Assembly (NCBI RefSeq): GCF_047675955.1
Contig: NC_132910.1
Span: forward strand, 113,319,143 to 113,383,142
Length of the DNA stretch: 64,000 nt
Direction: 5' to 3'
DNA from: Chlorocebus sabaeus
Taxonomy: Eukaryota; Chordata; Mammalia; Primates; Cercopithecidae
Below the pieces are notes generated by a model. The model had not been told where the DNA came from and did not search any database. It was given only the letters and a program-made list of their open reading frames with translations. The translations under genes and the position numbers were made by a program. Positions 47,796 to 60,459 of this stretch are shown here, piece by piece; positions within the stretch are counted from its first letter, which is position 1, and the number at the start of each line of letters is the position of its first letter.

Positions 47796-49635
47796 TAAGC
47801 AAATCAAATATATGGAATTAATTAATAGCAATAATATTGAAATGGAATATAATTGGCTCACTCATATAGTCAATTTTCTTAAGATGACCAATGTATTACT
47901 TGACAAAAATAATATAGCATAAGTAGATGAAATATACTTTTTTAATCGAATCATAGCTAAAAGAAACAATATACAAGTTGACAATTTTGGTCTCTCATGA
48001 GGCCAACTGTTTCTTGAGAGTGGAGATCATGTCTAATTCAAATTTTGGCATAGGAGTTTAATGTGATTAATTAATGAATTAATCATTAAAACAAGTACTG
48101 ATGGAATGATGTAATGGCATTCTCTGTACTGATTGAAATTAGTATTGGACATTTATACTTTTAAAAGACAATAATTATAGAAATTGCTATCTACTTCTAC
48201 CCTTCAAATACATATACATACAAACACTAGATTAACGAAATCTTAAAGTCATCATGTAAGGAATATAAATGTAGATTCATTTCTAGTTCATGATTTAAAA
48301 AATTAGTCTTCTCAATGAATGGCAGGACTAGAATATAATAGTAGTATAAGTAATTACTAGTAATAAGATTTTTAATGTTAATTACACTACCTTTTTTAAA
48401 CCAGTTTTCAACCTATGAGAACACCAGTTCTCCATAAATAGAATTCAAATAGTAAGCAAAATATCTGTGAGTTAGTTTTTTGACCAGTAATAATGTAGCA
48501 AAATCTGTCTACATTGTACTTGTTCCTCTGTAAAGACATGTTTCAAATTACCCACAATTTGAACAATTTGACACTACACATTACACATTTATATGCCATC
48601 TGAGAATACTGTTTGTGCCTGAATTGCTTGAAATAGTTAAATCAATCTCTTAAACTAAAAAAAAATTTGTTTATAAAACTATTGGTGTGATGCATCTGAC
48701 ATCTGGACCAATTGTCAGCTATAGATAATTAGGTCTCTTAATGGTTCCATGTATCTATTTTCAATCTAGATCAGACCTTGTAATTAAAACGTCTTTAAAT
48801 AGGATACAGCTTTTTTAGATAATGCAAAATTCTGATTGAATTCAATAGAAGGATGCTATATCACATAACCTTTGTCTTTAGACAATCATTACATTTTTAA
48901 AGTTTTCATGCTTGACTGCCTAAAAGCAATGTGAGGTATTCTATATAGACCTACGAGAGTAGCAGTTTTGTAAGACTTGAACACTGCTACTGAATCTATA
49001 GATATCTCTGCTATATAAAATGTCCTACCTGGCATGCAACTAAGTATACCCTAAATATTTAAGAGGTTCTTTATTAGATTGATGATAAAACTTACTGTGT
49101 TGATTATAGATAGAAAACAATAAACTCCTGTTGAGGTTTACAGGTTGGGCCATTGGTGAAGTTTCTTCATGCTATAAATAATTCCAGCCTCTCATCTATT
49201 TCATTCTCAGGCACATCACAAATGACAGCATGCCATGGATCATCAGATTCATTCATGAATAGTTTAAAATCAGCATTTTGATTTTCAACTACATTCTACC
49301 AATGCAGCGTTTAGGCTTTTACATCACATGTTTCATTAAGAATTGCAAATAATTTGCATTCTCTACCAGGGAAATATGTAATAGGAATATAGGCTCAGTA
49401 TTCCTTTCCTCTTCTATTAGAAACATGATCCTAATATTTCCATTACCCCTTCCTTAATATACTCTTCATTGAAGGGACAGTCAATTAAAGTATTTTTTAA
49501 CTCCAGGAAAGTGGCAAGCTCCTAATTCCAATGAGTGTCTCCTCTGGGATTTAAAATCTTGGACAGAGTGGCATAAAGAAAATTAAGAGTGCATTTGTTA
49601 GTTGCTAGTATGTACAACAGGTTTCAGAAAATGAA
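47796..49635. other. Unassigned AT-rich sequence
   Basis: 1.8 kb with no gene or recognised repeat. Confidence 0.5.
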
Positions 49636-49640
49636 AATCA

Positions 49641-49822
49641 GCTCTCTGTTTTTATAAAAAGTTTTTATGGAACATAGCCATACTCACTTATTGATGCATT
49701 GTGTTTGGTGGGTTTCATGCTACAATAGCAGAAGTGCATAGTTGCAACAAAAATCAGATAGTCCACAAGTATAAAATATTTACTACTTGGCCCTATAATA
49801 AAAAGGTTTGCTGCTCCCTGAC
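49641..49822 (-). mobile_element. hAT-type non-autonomous DNA transposon, antisense
   Basis: Matches a familiar hAT-Charlie-type short element: tatggaacatagccatactc (49666-49685), gctacaatagcagaagtgca (49719-49738), agtataaaatatttactact (49768-49787), then tggccctataataaaaagg and a ccctg end near 49820. The exact MER name is not assigned. The left end is missing or degraded. Confidence 0.6.
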
Positions 49823-49824
49823 CT

Positions 49825-50330
49825 AAAACATCAGAGCTGCTATAATTTCTACTTTTCCTGAGCCAATTTGTTCAGTTATTATTTGGGGTTTGTAAAATAC
49901 CTAGAATCCCATCAAAAGTTCATTTGTTCTCAATTTGATTAGAGTCAGTTTCTTCAGCTTATATTCAAAGAGCATCAGTTGACCTAAAAATTGTTTTCAC
50001 TAGGGTGGGAGTGGGAGCAGCAACAGATCTCTGTATTTGAGTATTTGGAATTATTTACCCACACTAAAATGGGTAAACAAACAGAAGTGAGACTGTAGTT
50101 TAAAGACTGAGATGAGAAAAAAGTAACTCCCCCGGATATGAATTATCAGAGCAGTTCATGAACCTGTCAACTGTGGCTCCTGGATCCTTTGAATTAACTG
50201 ATAATTCTAACTGCTACTGTAGAATAAGTTAAATATCACAAAGAATGCATACACTACAAAGTGGAATGCTTACTTGTGACCACGCTGTATTACATAAAAT
50301 TTTTAAAAATGTTTTCTGAATTAGGATGAA
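49825..50330. other. Unassigned sequence
   Basis: No gene or repeat recognised. Confidence 0.45.
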
Positions 50331-50341
50331 GTTGTTTTCTC

Positions 50342-50612
50342 CTTTCTTTTTAGACAGAGTTTCACTCTGTCAACCAGGCTGCAGTACAGTGGCATTATTC
50401 TGGCACACTGCAACCTCTGCCTTCTAGGTTCAAGCTATTCTCCTGCCTCAGCCTCTTGGGTAACTGGGATTATAGTCACACTCCACCATGCTTAGGTAAT
50501 TTTTTGCATTTTTAGTAGAGATGGGGTTTCACTTTGCTGAAACCTTGAGTGATTCACCCGCCATGGCCTCCCAAAGCACTGGGATTACAGGCATGAGCCA
50601 CTACACCTGGCC
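50342..50612 (-). mobile_element. Old Alu SINE (AluJ-like), antisense
   Basis: Short diverged T-rich tail, then agacagagtttcactctgtc, both arms with many substitutions and a deletion in the left arm (50535-50550). tgttttctc at 50333-50341 recurs at 50613-50621 as the target duplication. Confidence 0.9.
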
Positions 50613-50785
50613 TGTTTTCTCTTGTTTACAACCGGAGAAACATAACTGAGCCACCCTTAATTGGGACAGATGAATTTATGGTCCTTCACAGCCCAAAGCT
50701 GATATGCTTTTCCCTGCATCAATGTCTCCAAATGACTATTGTTTGCTGCTAATATGTGAAGTAACAAATATATGGAGACACTCTC

Positions 50786-51149
50786 TGATACGGTCTGGCT
50801 GTGTCTCCACTCAAATCTCATTGTGAATTGTAGTTCCCATAATTCCCATGTGTCATGGGAGGGACTCGGTGGGAGGTAGCTGAATCACGGAGGTGGGTCT
50901 TTCTCATGCTGTTCTCTTGACAGTGAATAAGTCAAGTCTCAAATGGTGGTTTTATGAAGGGGCGGTCCTCTACACAAGCTCTCCTGCCTGCTGCCACCTA
51001 AGACGTGACTTTGCTCCTCATTCGCCTTCCACCATGATTGTGAGGCCTCCTCAGACATGTGAAACTGTGAGTCAATTAAATCTCTTTCCCTTATAAATTA
51101 AGCAGTTTTTGGTACATCTTTATTAGCAGCATGAGAACAGAATAATATA
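50786..51149 (+). mobile_element. THE1/MST (MaLR) LTR, sense, complete
   Basis: Runs from tgatacggtctggctgtgtc to agcatgagaacagaataata. It has gtgtcatgggagggactcgg (50851-50870), tgtgaggcctcctcagacat (51039-51058) and gagtcaattaaatctctttc (51070-51089) in order. About 364 bases, THE1-like length. Confidence 0.9.
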
Positions 51150-51241
51150 CTCTTCAATTTGCTATATTAAAAGGTAACCATTTTACCTATAAAAAACTAT
51201 AGCAGCTGTAAGACTTCTCTAAATAATATAGATTAATAAAT

Positions 51242-51377
51242 GTCATTATCACAAGAACAGCATAAGCCCCACCTCCATGATTCAACTACCTCCCACCAGG
51301 CCCCTCCCATGACACAAGGAAATCATGGGAACTACAATTTAAGATGAGATTTGAGTGGGGATACAGCCAAACCATAT
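51242..51377 (-). mobile_element. THE1/MST LTR fragment, antisense (U3 part)
   Basis: Antisense U3: tacctcccaccaggcccctc, aagatgagatttgagtgggg (51342-51361) and acagccaaaccatat. It is inverted relative to the complete copy 92 bases upstream. Confidence 0.85.
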
Positions 51378-51379
51378 GT

Positions 51380-52687
<1,308 letters not shown>

Positions 52688-52691
52688 CTAT
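52688..52691 (+). repeat. ERV target site duplication CTAT (left copy)
   Basis: ctat at 52688-52691 recurs at 58685-58688, immediately outside the two LTRs. Four bases fits class I ERV integration. It is short, so support comes mainly from its exact placement. Confidence 0.65.
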
Positions 52692-53322
52692 TGTTCCTGG
52701 ACCAAACTGAGGGTCGGGCTGCTATAGAAAGAGAGTTTTTATTTCTGTAACCCGTTACAGGGAGAAGGTCTAGAAATTATCACCAGACCAACCCAACATT
52801 AGAAAGTTTTTTAGGGCTTATATACCTTCTAAGCTGTATGTCTATGTGTAAGTGTGCATTCATCTAAATACATAAGTGATTAACTTCTTTTAATCTATAA
52901 CTAAAGTCTGAGTCCTGAAGACCTTTTTTCTGGAGCCTCAGTAAGTTTACTTAATCTAAATGGGTCTAGGTGCTGGGGTGATGACCCTTATCTTGTCTCC
53001 TGCTAAATCATGGAGGGTTTGGGGAGTTCCTTCAGACTTCCAGTAAACTTGTTTGTGGAGGCCTGGGGAGTTTCTTCAGACTCCCAATAAAACTGTTTAA
53101 CCCTAAATGGATCCTGTTAAGAATTCCTTTGTTATTTTTGTCATGCTACATTTAAGGTTCAGGAAAGGCCTAGGCAAAACTCTTGATGGGCTTTTGTTAC
53201 ATTCCAGCCTTTGTATAAGGGAACTGGCTTGTTTTTTAGCTTTTAATATTTAACTTAACCACTCTGTCAGTACAGAAACAGTTGTAATGGAGGCCTGAGT
53301 CAGTGAAAACTGACCTGCCACA
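52692..53322 (-). mobile_element. 3' LTR of antisense ERV
   Basis: 631 bases from TGTTCC to CCACA, nearly identical to 58020-58684 apart from a deletion/replacement of about 35-40 bases near 52715. On the minus strand TATATAAG is at 52817-52824 and AATAAA at 52738-52743, giving a normal U3-R-U5 order. Confidence 0.85.
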
Positions 53323-56300
53323 ATATCCACTGTGCATGATTCCTATCATACTTGTATGTTTATTTATCATGAGAATCATAGGGAGATGGGGTATCCTAAC
53401 CTTTCTGGCTACTTCCTTCTGAGAAAGCGTCATTGCTACAGGGCAATGAACATAGCACTGGAGTGAAAGAAGTTTATTTGTTCCTGGTAGCACTCTCTGT
53501 TTCAGGGACTTAGAGGCAGCACCTGCTGAAACATGTAGTCTTCAATTCACAGAGCTTTAAGCAACTACAGCTCAAGTTTTAGTGATTCCCAGTTAGAAAA
53601 AATGGGGGAAAAGGAAAAGAAAAAGAAAAAAAATTGAAAACATTGTTTTGGAGACTTGTAGTCACAAAAATGAGAATTTAATCCAAACTGCAGAAAATAA
53701 TAAAAATTGCAAAACATTAGGCAAGACTAGAATTTAACAGGTGTACCATAGTTTTGGAAACAAAATTTTTCTCTCTCCATTTTTCCATTTTCATTAAAAG
53801 ATAAATCATGGTAGGACTGGTTTGGTTTATTATACTTGGCCTAGTTATTTGTATACAGTGCAGCAAAAATAATTATTTTTTCAATAGGCCTTTGAAATTG
53901 GCTTTGATGGAACTTTGTTCCATAGAAGGAATCTCAGATAAGACTTTTTAAAGCCCAGCCTAGCCATGGATTGTGCCATCAAATACCTATGAGTTAGGTG
54001 AAACTTCCTTTCCTCTTGTGGTTCCAGGATACACCTGGGGCTTCTGCACCTGTCAGAAAGTGATATTCTTTACTTACCACAGGTCAGAATCCCTGTACAT
54101 GGACTGCATACACAAAATGAGAGGGTAGTTTTTCCAAGGGCTTTCTTGGCTCCATAAGTTGATTCCTTAAAAGAGAGCACACCAGTCCAGTCAAAGCCTT
54201 GGTAAAATAACCAGTTTCTCCAATTGTGTCCGGTTACAAATGAAAACAGATTCTTATTGCACTAACGCAAATAACTGTATTGCCATAAGTTAAGCATACT
54301 CACAAGTAGTTTCTAATTCTGGACAAATCAGGTAGAGAGAAACAAATATGATCCAGATTTTGTGCATAGTTGTATACCAAATTGTTAAAAGCTGTTAATA
54401 GCTCAAAAGCAAAGTTTCCTTGACTCTGAAAAGCAAAACAAAGGATTAGCAACATTTTAACTAAAAATTCAAAAAGATCACTTCGGTCTCCTATTATTTC
54501 AGTTTATGCAGTTAATTCCTATCCTGCTTGACATTAATAAACATTTTAGCTCTGTAAAAATCTTGCACATTTTTCCTCTATTCTGATGTAACAATCTCCA
54601 AAGATATTAGGAACCTGCATTCCAGAGCACTTGTTAGAGCTTTACAACTTATTATAAAACTACCTATTAAAGAAGACCAAAACAAGACAGAAATTGTTTA
54701 TTTATGGGTGACAAAAAGTTTTAGGGTAGCCATAGTTAAAGACATAATTGAAAAGGAAATCCGTTACCTCTGTGGCACACAATAATTTTAATATAACAAT
54801 TACAATTATTACTAACAACATACACTAAGGTATATCAGGTTGATGGGAGTTTCACATGATTTGGAATACATACCAATGACATATTTATGCAAATATAGCC
54901 CAAAGAAAGCCAAACATCATTTAATATTTGACAATGCTTCCTGTTTATTTTTTATACCAAATAAGCCAAATTTTAGCTTTACATTAGGGTACTATTAATG
55001 TTAAAACCAATTCTTAATAAACTTTATATATATATTTACCCAATTTTAATGTTTGACCATAAGGTAAGACTTTTATAGACCTTTTATAACCCTTTCCAAT
55101 TTTTGTTAAAGAGCAGATTAGTGCTCTTTGACTTTTATTGAAAATGTGCTTTTATTTTAATGCTCAGTTTACAGAAAAACTGGATGATACTCCTTCAACT
55201 TTAGCCAATATGCTTACACAAGGAATTTCCTTTACTACTAACTTTAACCTTCCACAACTTGAATAAATCTTTATTTTTCTTTTATCCAACATAAAGCAAT
55301 CCCTTAGCCTTTTAATCTAGGTACAAATTCACATTCTCAAGCCTCCTTATAATCTTTTTAACTGAAGTATATTTTACTTTCCTTATGCACCTTGCATGTA
55401 AACTGTTTTTTGAATAGTCCTAAATACATGCCACACTGTTAACTCTTAGCAACCTTACTTTTGCTGAAAACCTTGTTAAGTTTGGGATTTTAATTATGTA
55501 CTAGGTGTGGAGCCTAGGACCTATACAGAAGTGCAGATAAGGTCAGACTTATTCCAGCCTCTAACTGCAGGCTTTACTCAGCTGAAAGTAGGCAAGTTGT
55601 ACAGCTAAGAGCCATAGTAGCATTTTGTAAAGCATTTAGGAGGCCTAATCACCTCTAAATTGTACAACATTTCTTGCATAAATTCCCTTTCATAAATTCT
55701 TTCATGATTATACAGACAAGCTATGACATGCCTTGACTTTCTGACTTGTCCTAAACATCCCTCTCTTTAACCAGTTATTTTACTTACAACAAGATTTTTA
55801 CCATATAAAATCCTTTCTTATATAAAATCTTTTTTCTGTAATATCTTTTTGCATAGCTAGGGACATGGCTAATTTCACATGTCCCCAGGCCTGACCTAGA
55901 ATTTAACACTCCAAAATAAATTGAACAATTTAAGTCAAAGAAGCAGTTTATGACATACAGCATTTAGCAAACCTTATATTTGACCTGCATAATTTAGACC
56001 AAATGTTTATATTTTTGAAGATTTTTATTTTACCAATAATCTTTAAGACTCTCTTTATTTTTATAACTTTCTTTGTGTCACTGTTTTTTTCCTGGCTTCT
56101 TTTACCTTGTTTTGTATATAACCTTTAAATAATCCTTGAATTAGATAAAAATTAGTTCCCCTTTAAAAAGGACATAATCTTTAGAAAGAATGTTTTCCTA
56201 CAATATATTTTTTATTGGAAAATACTTAATAATGAAATATCTGTTGTTTAATTTAACTTTAGATTCTAAATTATGGCAATTTTGTTTATGAGTATTTATC

Positions 56301-57590
56301 CCATTACATTTATTTATTTATTTTAATCATTTACCTAGATTATTTATGAAAACTGAAATAGTCATCATTTAAAGTTATGAAGCCACCAGTGCAAAACTAT
56401 AACTGAGACAGTGAAAATGATCTGACCTAACCAACTCCATTTTGCTTTTAACCTCCACGTTATTATTATTCATTAACTTAGTTTATAGTTTAGCTTTGAA
56501 AGAAAGATGATAACAGTCCTTTCCCAGAACAAACTTCCTTCATCTCTGTGGACTAGACTGCTTAAGGAGGTTAGGATATTTTACGTAATCATTCAAGATG
56601 AAGCTATCTTCATTAAACCAATGTTAATGTTTTATTTATTAAAAAGTACACAAGCAAAGATTATTCTGTTTGGGGCTGAGTTATAGTTTTGTAGCCTCTG
56701 TGCCAAATTTGGACACTTTATAGTATTTGGTAGCGATAAGTATGAAATTGCTTAATCGATAAATACAAACTAAATATGTATGCTGGCAACTCTTAAGACA
56801 TTTCTAATATTAGAAATGTCTTCTAATATTACTTTACCAATAATTTTTAAAGCTAGGTTATTTATTGAAGATTCTAATTAAGTCACATAAACTTGAAAAA
56901 GCATTTGACTAGTCTTCCTTTTTTTCTGTTAAAGTATTTAAGCAATTTTATTCTGTCAGGCAATTAATTAGAACTTTTTTATATTTTTCAGTAGTGAAAC
57001 ATAGTGTACACAAGAGATAAATACATAGACATACTAGGCATGCCAATAGAAGTGCATTTTATAGGTTTATAACACCTCCTTTTCCTATTTTTTAACTGGA
57101 TCTTTGAGCTCTGGGCTGAGCTCACACTGAATCCTGGGTTTTCAAAAAGTGAGAATTACTATGAGACTAGACAGTGTGATACTTTTGTGGTGCACTGTAA
57201 AAACATTTTTTTTCCCCAAACAAAAACATTTCTAAGTGTCTAAATTACACTTTTCCTTAAAAACCGCAGAGTAGTTTCTGTTGTAACAGCCATTAATGAA
57301 GAAAACAGAATTCAGTAAACTGAGAAGAAAAAACTTTTGCTTAAAATGACAAGGTCTTAGGAGAGAAATGTACAAAAACAAAAACATGAAGGCCTTTTAA
57401 ACAAACAAGCGGACACACACGTATACGCACACACGTTTTGGATGTTAGCTTATTAATTAAGCTGACTTTCGACCACTGAGCTTCTACAAACTTCTTTCTC
57501 CTTCCCAGAGGCCTCTCTGCAGGAATGGACCCAAAGCGTCCCATTTTCAAGTTTACGTGGTATCCAAAAGAATAAGAGAGACACACAAAA
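53323..57590 (-). other. AT-rich interior of the LTR element, no genes seen
   Basis: No retroviral domain was found in any frame and no nested Alu or L1 was recognised. No polypurine tract is visible at the expected place beside the 3' LTR (just right of 53322). It contains a perfect 28-base palindrome at 56795-56822. Confidence 0.6.
56795..56822. repeat. Perfect 28-base palindrome
   Basis: aagacatttctaat at 56795-56808 is exactly mirrored as its reverse complement at 56809-56822. It lies in the interior of the LTR element. A further tctaatatt follows immediately. Confidence 0.9.
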
Positions 57591-57594
57591 CAAG

Positions 57595-58019
57595 TGGAGA
57601 CAGATTTCAGACAAACACAAGGGGGAGCGCACTCCGGCAAAAGAGACTCAAAACAAACTCAAAACCTGATCCCAACCCAAATGTAAAGCAGGTGTATGAG
57701 CCCTTTTGCTTCCCTTGGCGGTACCCTATTGCTTCCTTGGCAGTACCAGACAAATGGCTTAACAAGCCCACATAGCAAAACAATAGGCTTCCAGCAAAGG
57801 ATCCAGTTAACTCACCCTTTGAGTGCATCCGCTCCTGATCTCCATTCTTCCCCAGCAGTGAAAGCGACATGCGGATTTGCCCAGGGAACAGCCCTCTGGA
57901 GGGTCCCCTGGGGAAACCTCACCTGGCAGCTGGGAGATCCTCCTGAAGACTGTCTCTTCACAAGCTGCCAGCGGCTGAAAACAGCACCGTCCTTACCTCC
58001 TGGCTGGTGTACCAAATTT
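57595..58019 (-). other. ERV leader region next to the 5' LTR
   Basis: GC-richer than the interior. After the LTR end the minus strand reads AAATTTGGTACACCAGCC, the expected place for a primer binding site, but I cannot match it to a specific tRNA. A GGGTGAGT near 57815-57822 (minus) resembles a splice donor. The 127-codon plus frame and the 87- and 73-codon minus frames have no recognisable domain. Confidence 0.55.
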
Positions 58020-58684
58020 TGTTCCAAGACCAAACGAAAGTCGGGGTACTATTTCTCGCGGCCCAGTAACGAGATGTAGATGAACTGGGGAGAAAGTGAG
58101 TTTTTATTTCTGTAAACTGTTACAGGGAGAAGGTCTGGAAATTATTGCCAGACCAACTCAAAATTAGAAAGATTTTAGGGCTTATATACCTTCTAAGCTG
58201 TATGTCTATGTGTAAGTGTGCATTCATCTAAATACGTAAGTGATTAACTTCTTTTAATCTCTAACTAAAGTCTGAGTCCTGAAGACCTTTTTTCTGGAGC
58301 CTCAGTAAGTTTACTTAATCTAAATGGGTCTAGGTGCTGGGGTGATGACCCTTATCTTGTCTCCTGCTAAATCTTGGAGGGTTTGGGGAGTTCCTTCAGA
58401 CTTCCAGTAAACTTGTTTGTGGAGGCCTGGGGAGTTTCTTCAGACTCCCAATAAAACTGTTTAACCCTAAATGGATCCTGTTAAGAATTCCTTTGTTATT
58501 TTTGTCATGCTACATTTAAGATTCAGGAAAGGCCTAGGCAAAACTCTTGATGGGCTTTTGTTACATTCCAGCCTTTGTATAAGGGAACTGGCTGTTTTAA
58601 GCTTTTAATATTTAACTTAACCACTCTGTCAGTACAGAAACAGTTGTGATGGAGGCCTGTGTTAGTGCAACATGGCCTGCCATA
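58020..58684 (-). mobile_element. 5' LTR of antisense ERV
   Basis: 665 bases, partner of 52692-53322. By eye there are some 20-25 differences over about 600 aligned bases, unevenly spread, with a long nearly identical central block. Minus-strand TATATAAG is at 58181-58188 and AATAAA at 58103-58108. The terminal CA (plus orientation) reads TA here. Confidence 0.85.
58181..58188 (-). promoter_or_regulatory. LTR TATA box (TATATAAG)
   Basis: Placed about 500 bases from the U3 start of the 5' LTR and about 75 bases before the AATAAA at 58103-58108. Fossil promoter element; activity unknown. Confidence 0.5.
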
Positions 58685-58689
58685 CTATT

Positions 58690-59535
58690 TTTCATAATAG
58701 GGAATACAAAAAGAAAATACTAATATTAGAATAGGGATCCAGATTTCCAATTTAATGTATTCAAATTCAAATCACTTGAGTATTCATTCACAGATATAAG
58801 ACGTACAGTAGTATGGGTCATTCAGGCAACAGAAACTCTATATTACTTTGAACAGAAATGCTAAATAGAAAAAAAGTTAAGCCATGATAGGAGAGTAACT
58901 ACCAAGCTGTAAAAAGAACTCTAAAGAGTACCATGGGTCTGAAGGATAACACCCGAGGAACTACAAACTTGAAAGGAGGGCCCGAGGCAAGGGATGAGCC
59001 TCAAGTGGAGAATATGTGACTGCAGCCCACTGGATAGAGGAGAGATTTGTTGGGTTAGAGCTGGTCTGTATTCAATAGGCAATGAGAAATAATCCTTCAG
59101 GAATCAGGAACCTGTGGGCTGATATATAGGCACACAGATGGGCTTGGAATGCTTCTGTAGGGCAAGATGCCTAGAGTCTGTGATATTTGCATCACTAGCC
59201 TCTCGGAAAGAGGGTCCCCATATCCAAGCGAGAGCTACACAGTTATTGGTGGACTGTATACTTCGGAAGTGCAGCTGAGATAGAGCAAGGCCACATGTCT
59301 TGCACACTCATTCCACTGACCAGCCATTCAACAGGAGAGAGGAAGTGCAAAATTAGCACCCTGGAACCTGGAAGAGAAGCCCTCTTCTTCTGGCAGTGGC
59401 TCTCTTGTGCACTCTACTGACAAAGCTTTACCATCCTGCTAATATTTAGTGAGAAAGGCTTAAAGGGTCCATTTTATGGCAGGTGCTGAAGGGCGAATTT
59501 GTAACAGAGAAGCAATGAATTGAAAATGGCCAGAG
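58690..59535. other. Unassigned sequence
   Basis: 58920-59480 is GC-richer and looks like a decayed repeat, but I cannot name it. The 67-codon minus frame at 59104-59307 has no domain. Confidence 0.4.
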
Positions 59536-59539
59536 TATG

Positions 59540-59800
59540 AGAGGACATGAGCCAAGATTAAAGACATAGATTTGAGTGTTGTCAACTAAATAGTGATTCT
59601 CTTTAAGCATAGTGGTTGTAGATAAAGCCTATGGACAGTGTGTAGAGTAAGAAAAGTGGACTAATGTCCATAGACATCAACATTTAGTGGGTGGGAAAAG
59701 GGAAAAGAACAAATAAAGGATACTGCTCCGTGGCAGGGCTATATATGCAGTGACTCCTAAATGCTGAAGGAGCCAAGAAACAAAGAAAGAGACAGACAAA
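59540..59800 (-). mobile_element. L2 LINE fragment, antisense
   Basis: Close collinear match to the antisense L2 ORF2 region: gatttgagtgttgtcaacta (59570-59589), gacagtgtgtagagtaagaa (59634-59653) and catcaacatttagtgggtgg (59675-59694). Confidence 0.7.
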
Positions 59801-59804
59801 TCCA

Positions 59805-60115
59805 GGTTTTTCTTTTCTTTCTTTTTTTTTCTATGAGATAACTGTAAATTCTGTAGATCACCGCACCACAACCCCCAGACCTAGGGCTTCTACCTTGAGG
59901 AACGCATACTTGCTCTAGAAGGAACATGTAAGTGGCCACAGGCATCACAGCCTACAATTTCTGCAATAGCATCGAGGGTTGTTTTGGATGAAATGTAGAG
60001 TGAGTAAGTGTTTCTACAGAAAGAGTAATACATGAAGTGGATGTTTTGGAGGCATTCCTGGACTTAGGGCTAGTCAGAAGTCACATGGAGGATTAGAATT
60101 TAAAATAAAGCCTCT
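59805..60115. other. Unassigned sequence
   Basis: No gene or repeat recognised. Confidence 0.4.
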
Positions 60116-60117
60116 CT

Positions 60118-60312
60118 TATGAGAGCTAATGGACACAGGGAGGAGAACATCACACATCTGGGCCTGTGGTGGGCAAAGGAAGGGAGAGCATTAGGACAAC
60201 TATCTAATGCATGGAGGGCTTAAAACCTAGATGACAGGCTGATGGGAGCAGCAAACCACCATGGCCCATGTATACCTATGTAACAAACTTGCATGTCCCT
60301 CACATGTATCCC
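60118..60312 (+). mobile_element. L1PA-type LINE 3' end, sense
   Basis: The last 200 bases of an L1PA 3' UTR: a gacacagggaggagaacatc block (60132), catggcccatgtatacctat (60260-60279), gtaacaaacttgcatgtccc (60280-60299) and cacatgtatcccagaa (60301-60316). Its tail continues into the GGAA repeat. It lies tail to tail with the antisense L1 that starts at 60947. Confidence 0.85.
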
Positions 60313-60316
60313 AGAA

Positions 60317-60432
60317 TAGAAAGAAAGAAAAAGAAAGAAGGAAGGAAGGAAGAAGGAAGGAAGGAAGGAAGGAAGGAAGGAAGGAAGGAAGGAAGGAAGG
60401 AAGGAAGGAAGGAAGGAAGGAAGGAAGGAAGA
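60317..60432 (+). repeat. (GGAA)n microsatellite from an L1 tail
   Basis: AGAAA/AAGAAAG units pass into about 20 uninterrupted GGAA units (about 60353-60430), then an AAAAC repeat to 60456. The position directly after the L1 3' end shows it grew from the poly-A tail. The 157-, 115-, 73- and 72-codon frames over it (repeats of short residues) are artefacts. Confidence 0.92.
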
Positions 60433-60459
60433 AAACAGAACAAAACAAAACAAAACACC

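Larger units (their letters stand above)
52692..58684 (-). mobile_element. LTR-flanked ERV-like element with non-coding interior (about 6 kb)
   Basis: Two LTRs, a 4-base flanking duplication and a minus-strand polarity supported by TATA and AATAAA placement. The 4.7-kb interior is AT-rich and gives no minus-strand frame longer than about 100 codons and no gag, pol or env motif I can see. Next to the 5' LTR is a GC-rich leader (57600-58015). Known non-autonomous class I elements have this form, so it is either one of those or a very decayed provirus. Family not assigned. Confidence 0.75.

Noticed and set aside
57696..58079. 127-codon plus-strand frame at the ERV leader
   Set aside because: It runs antisense to the ERV and crosses the LTR border. 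No domain, so it is chance openness in a GC-richer leader.
60353..60430. Regular repeat considered as a CRISPR-like array
   Set aside because: A pure 4-base tandem repeat without spacers, in a primate genome.
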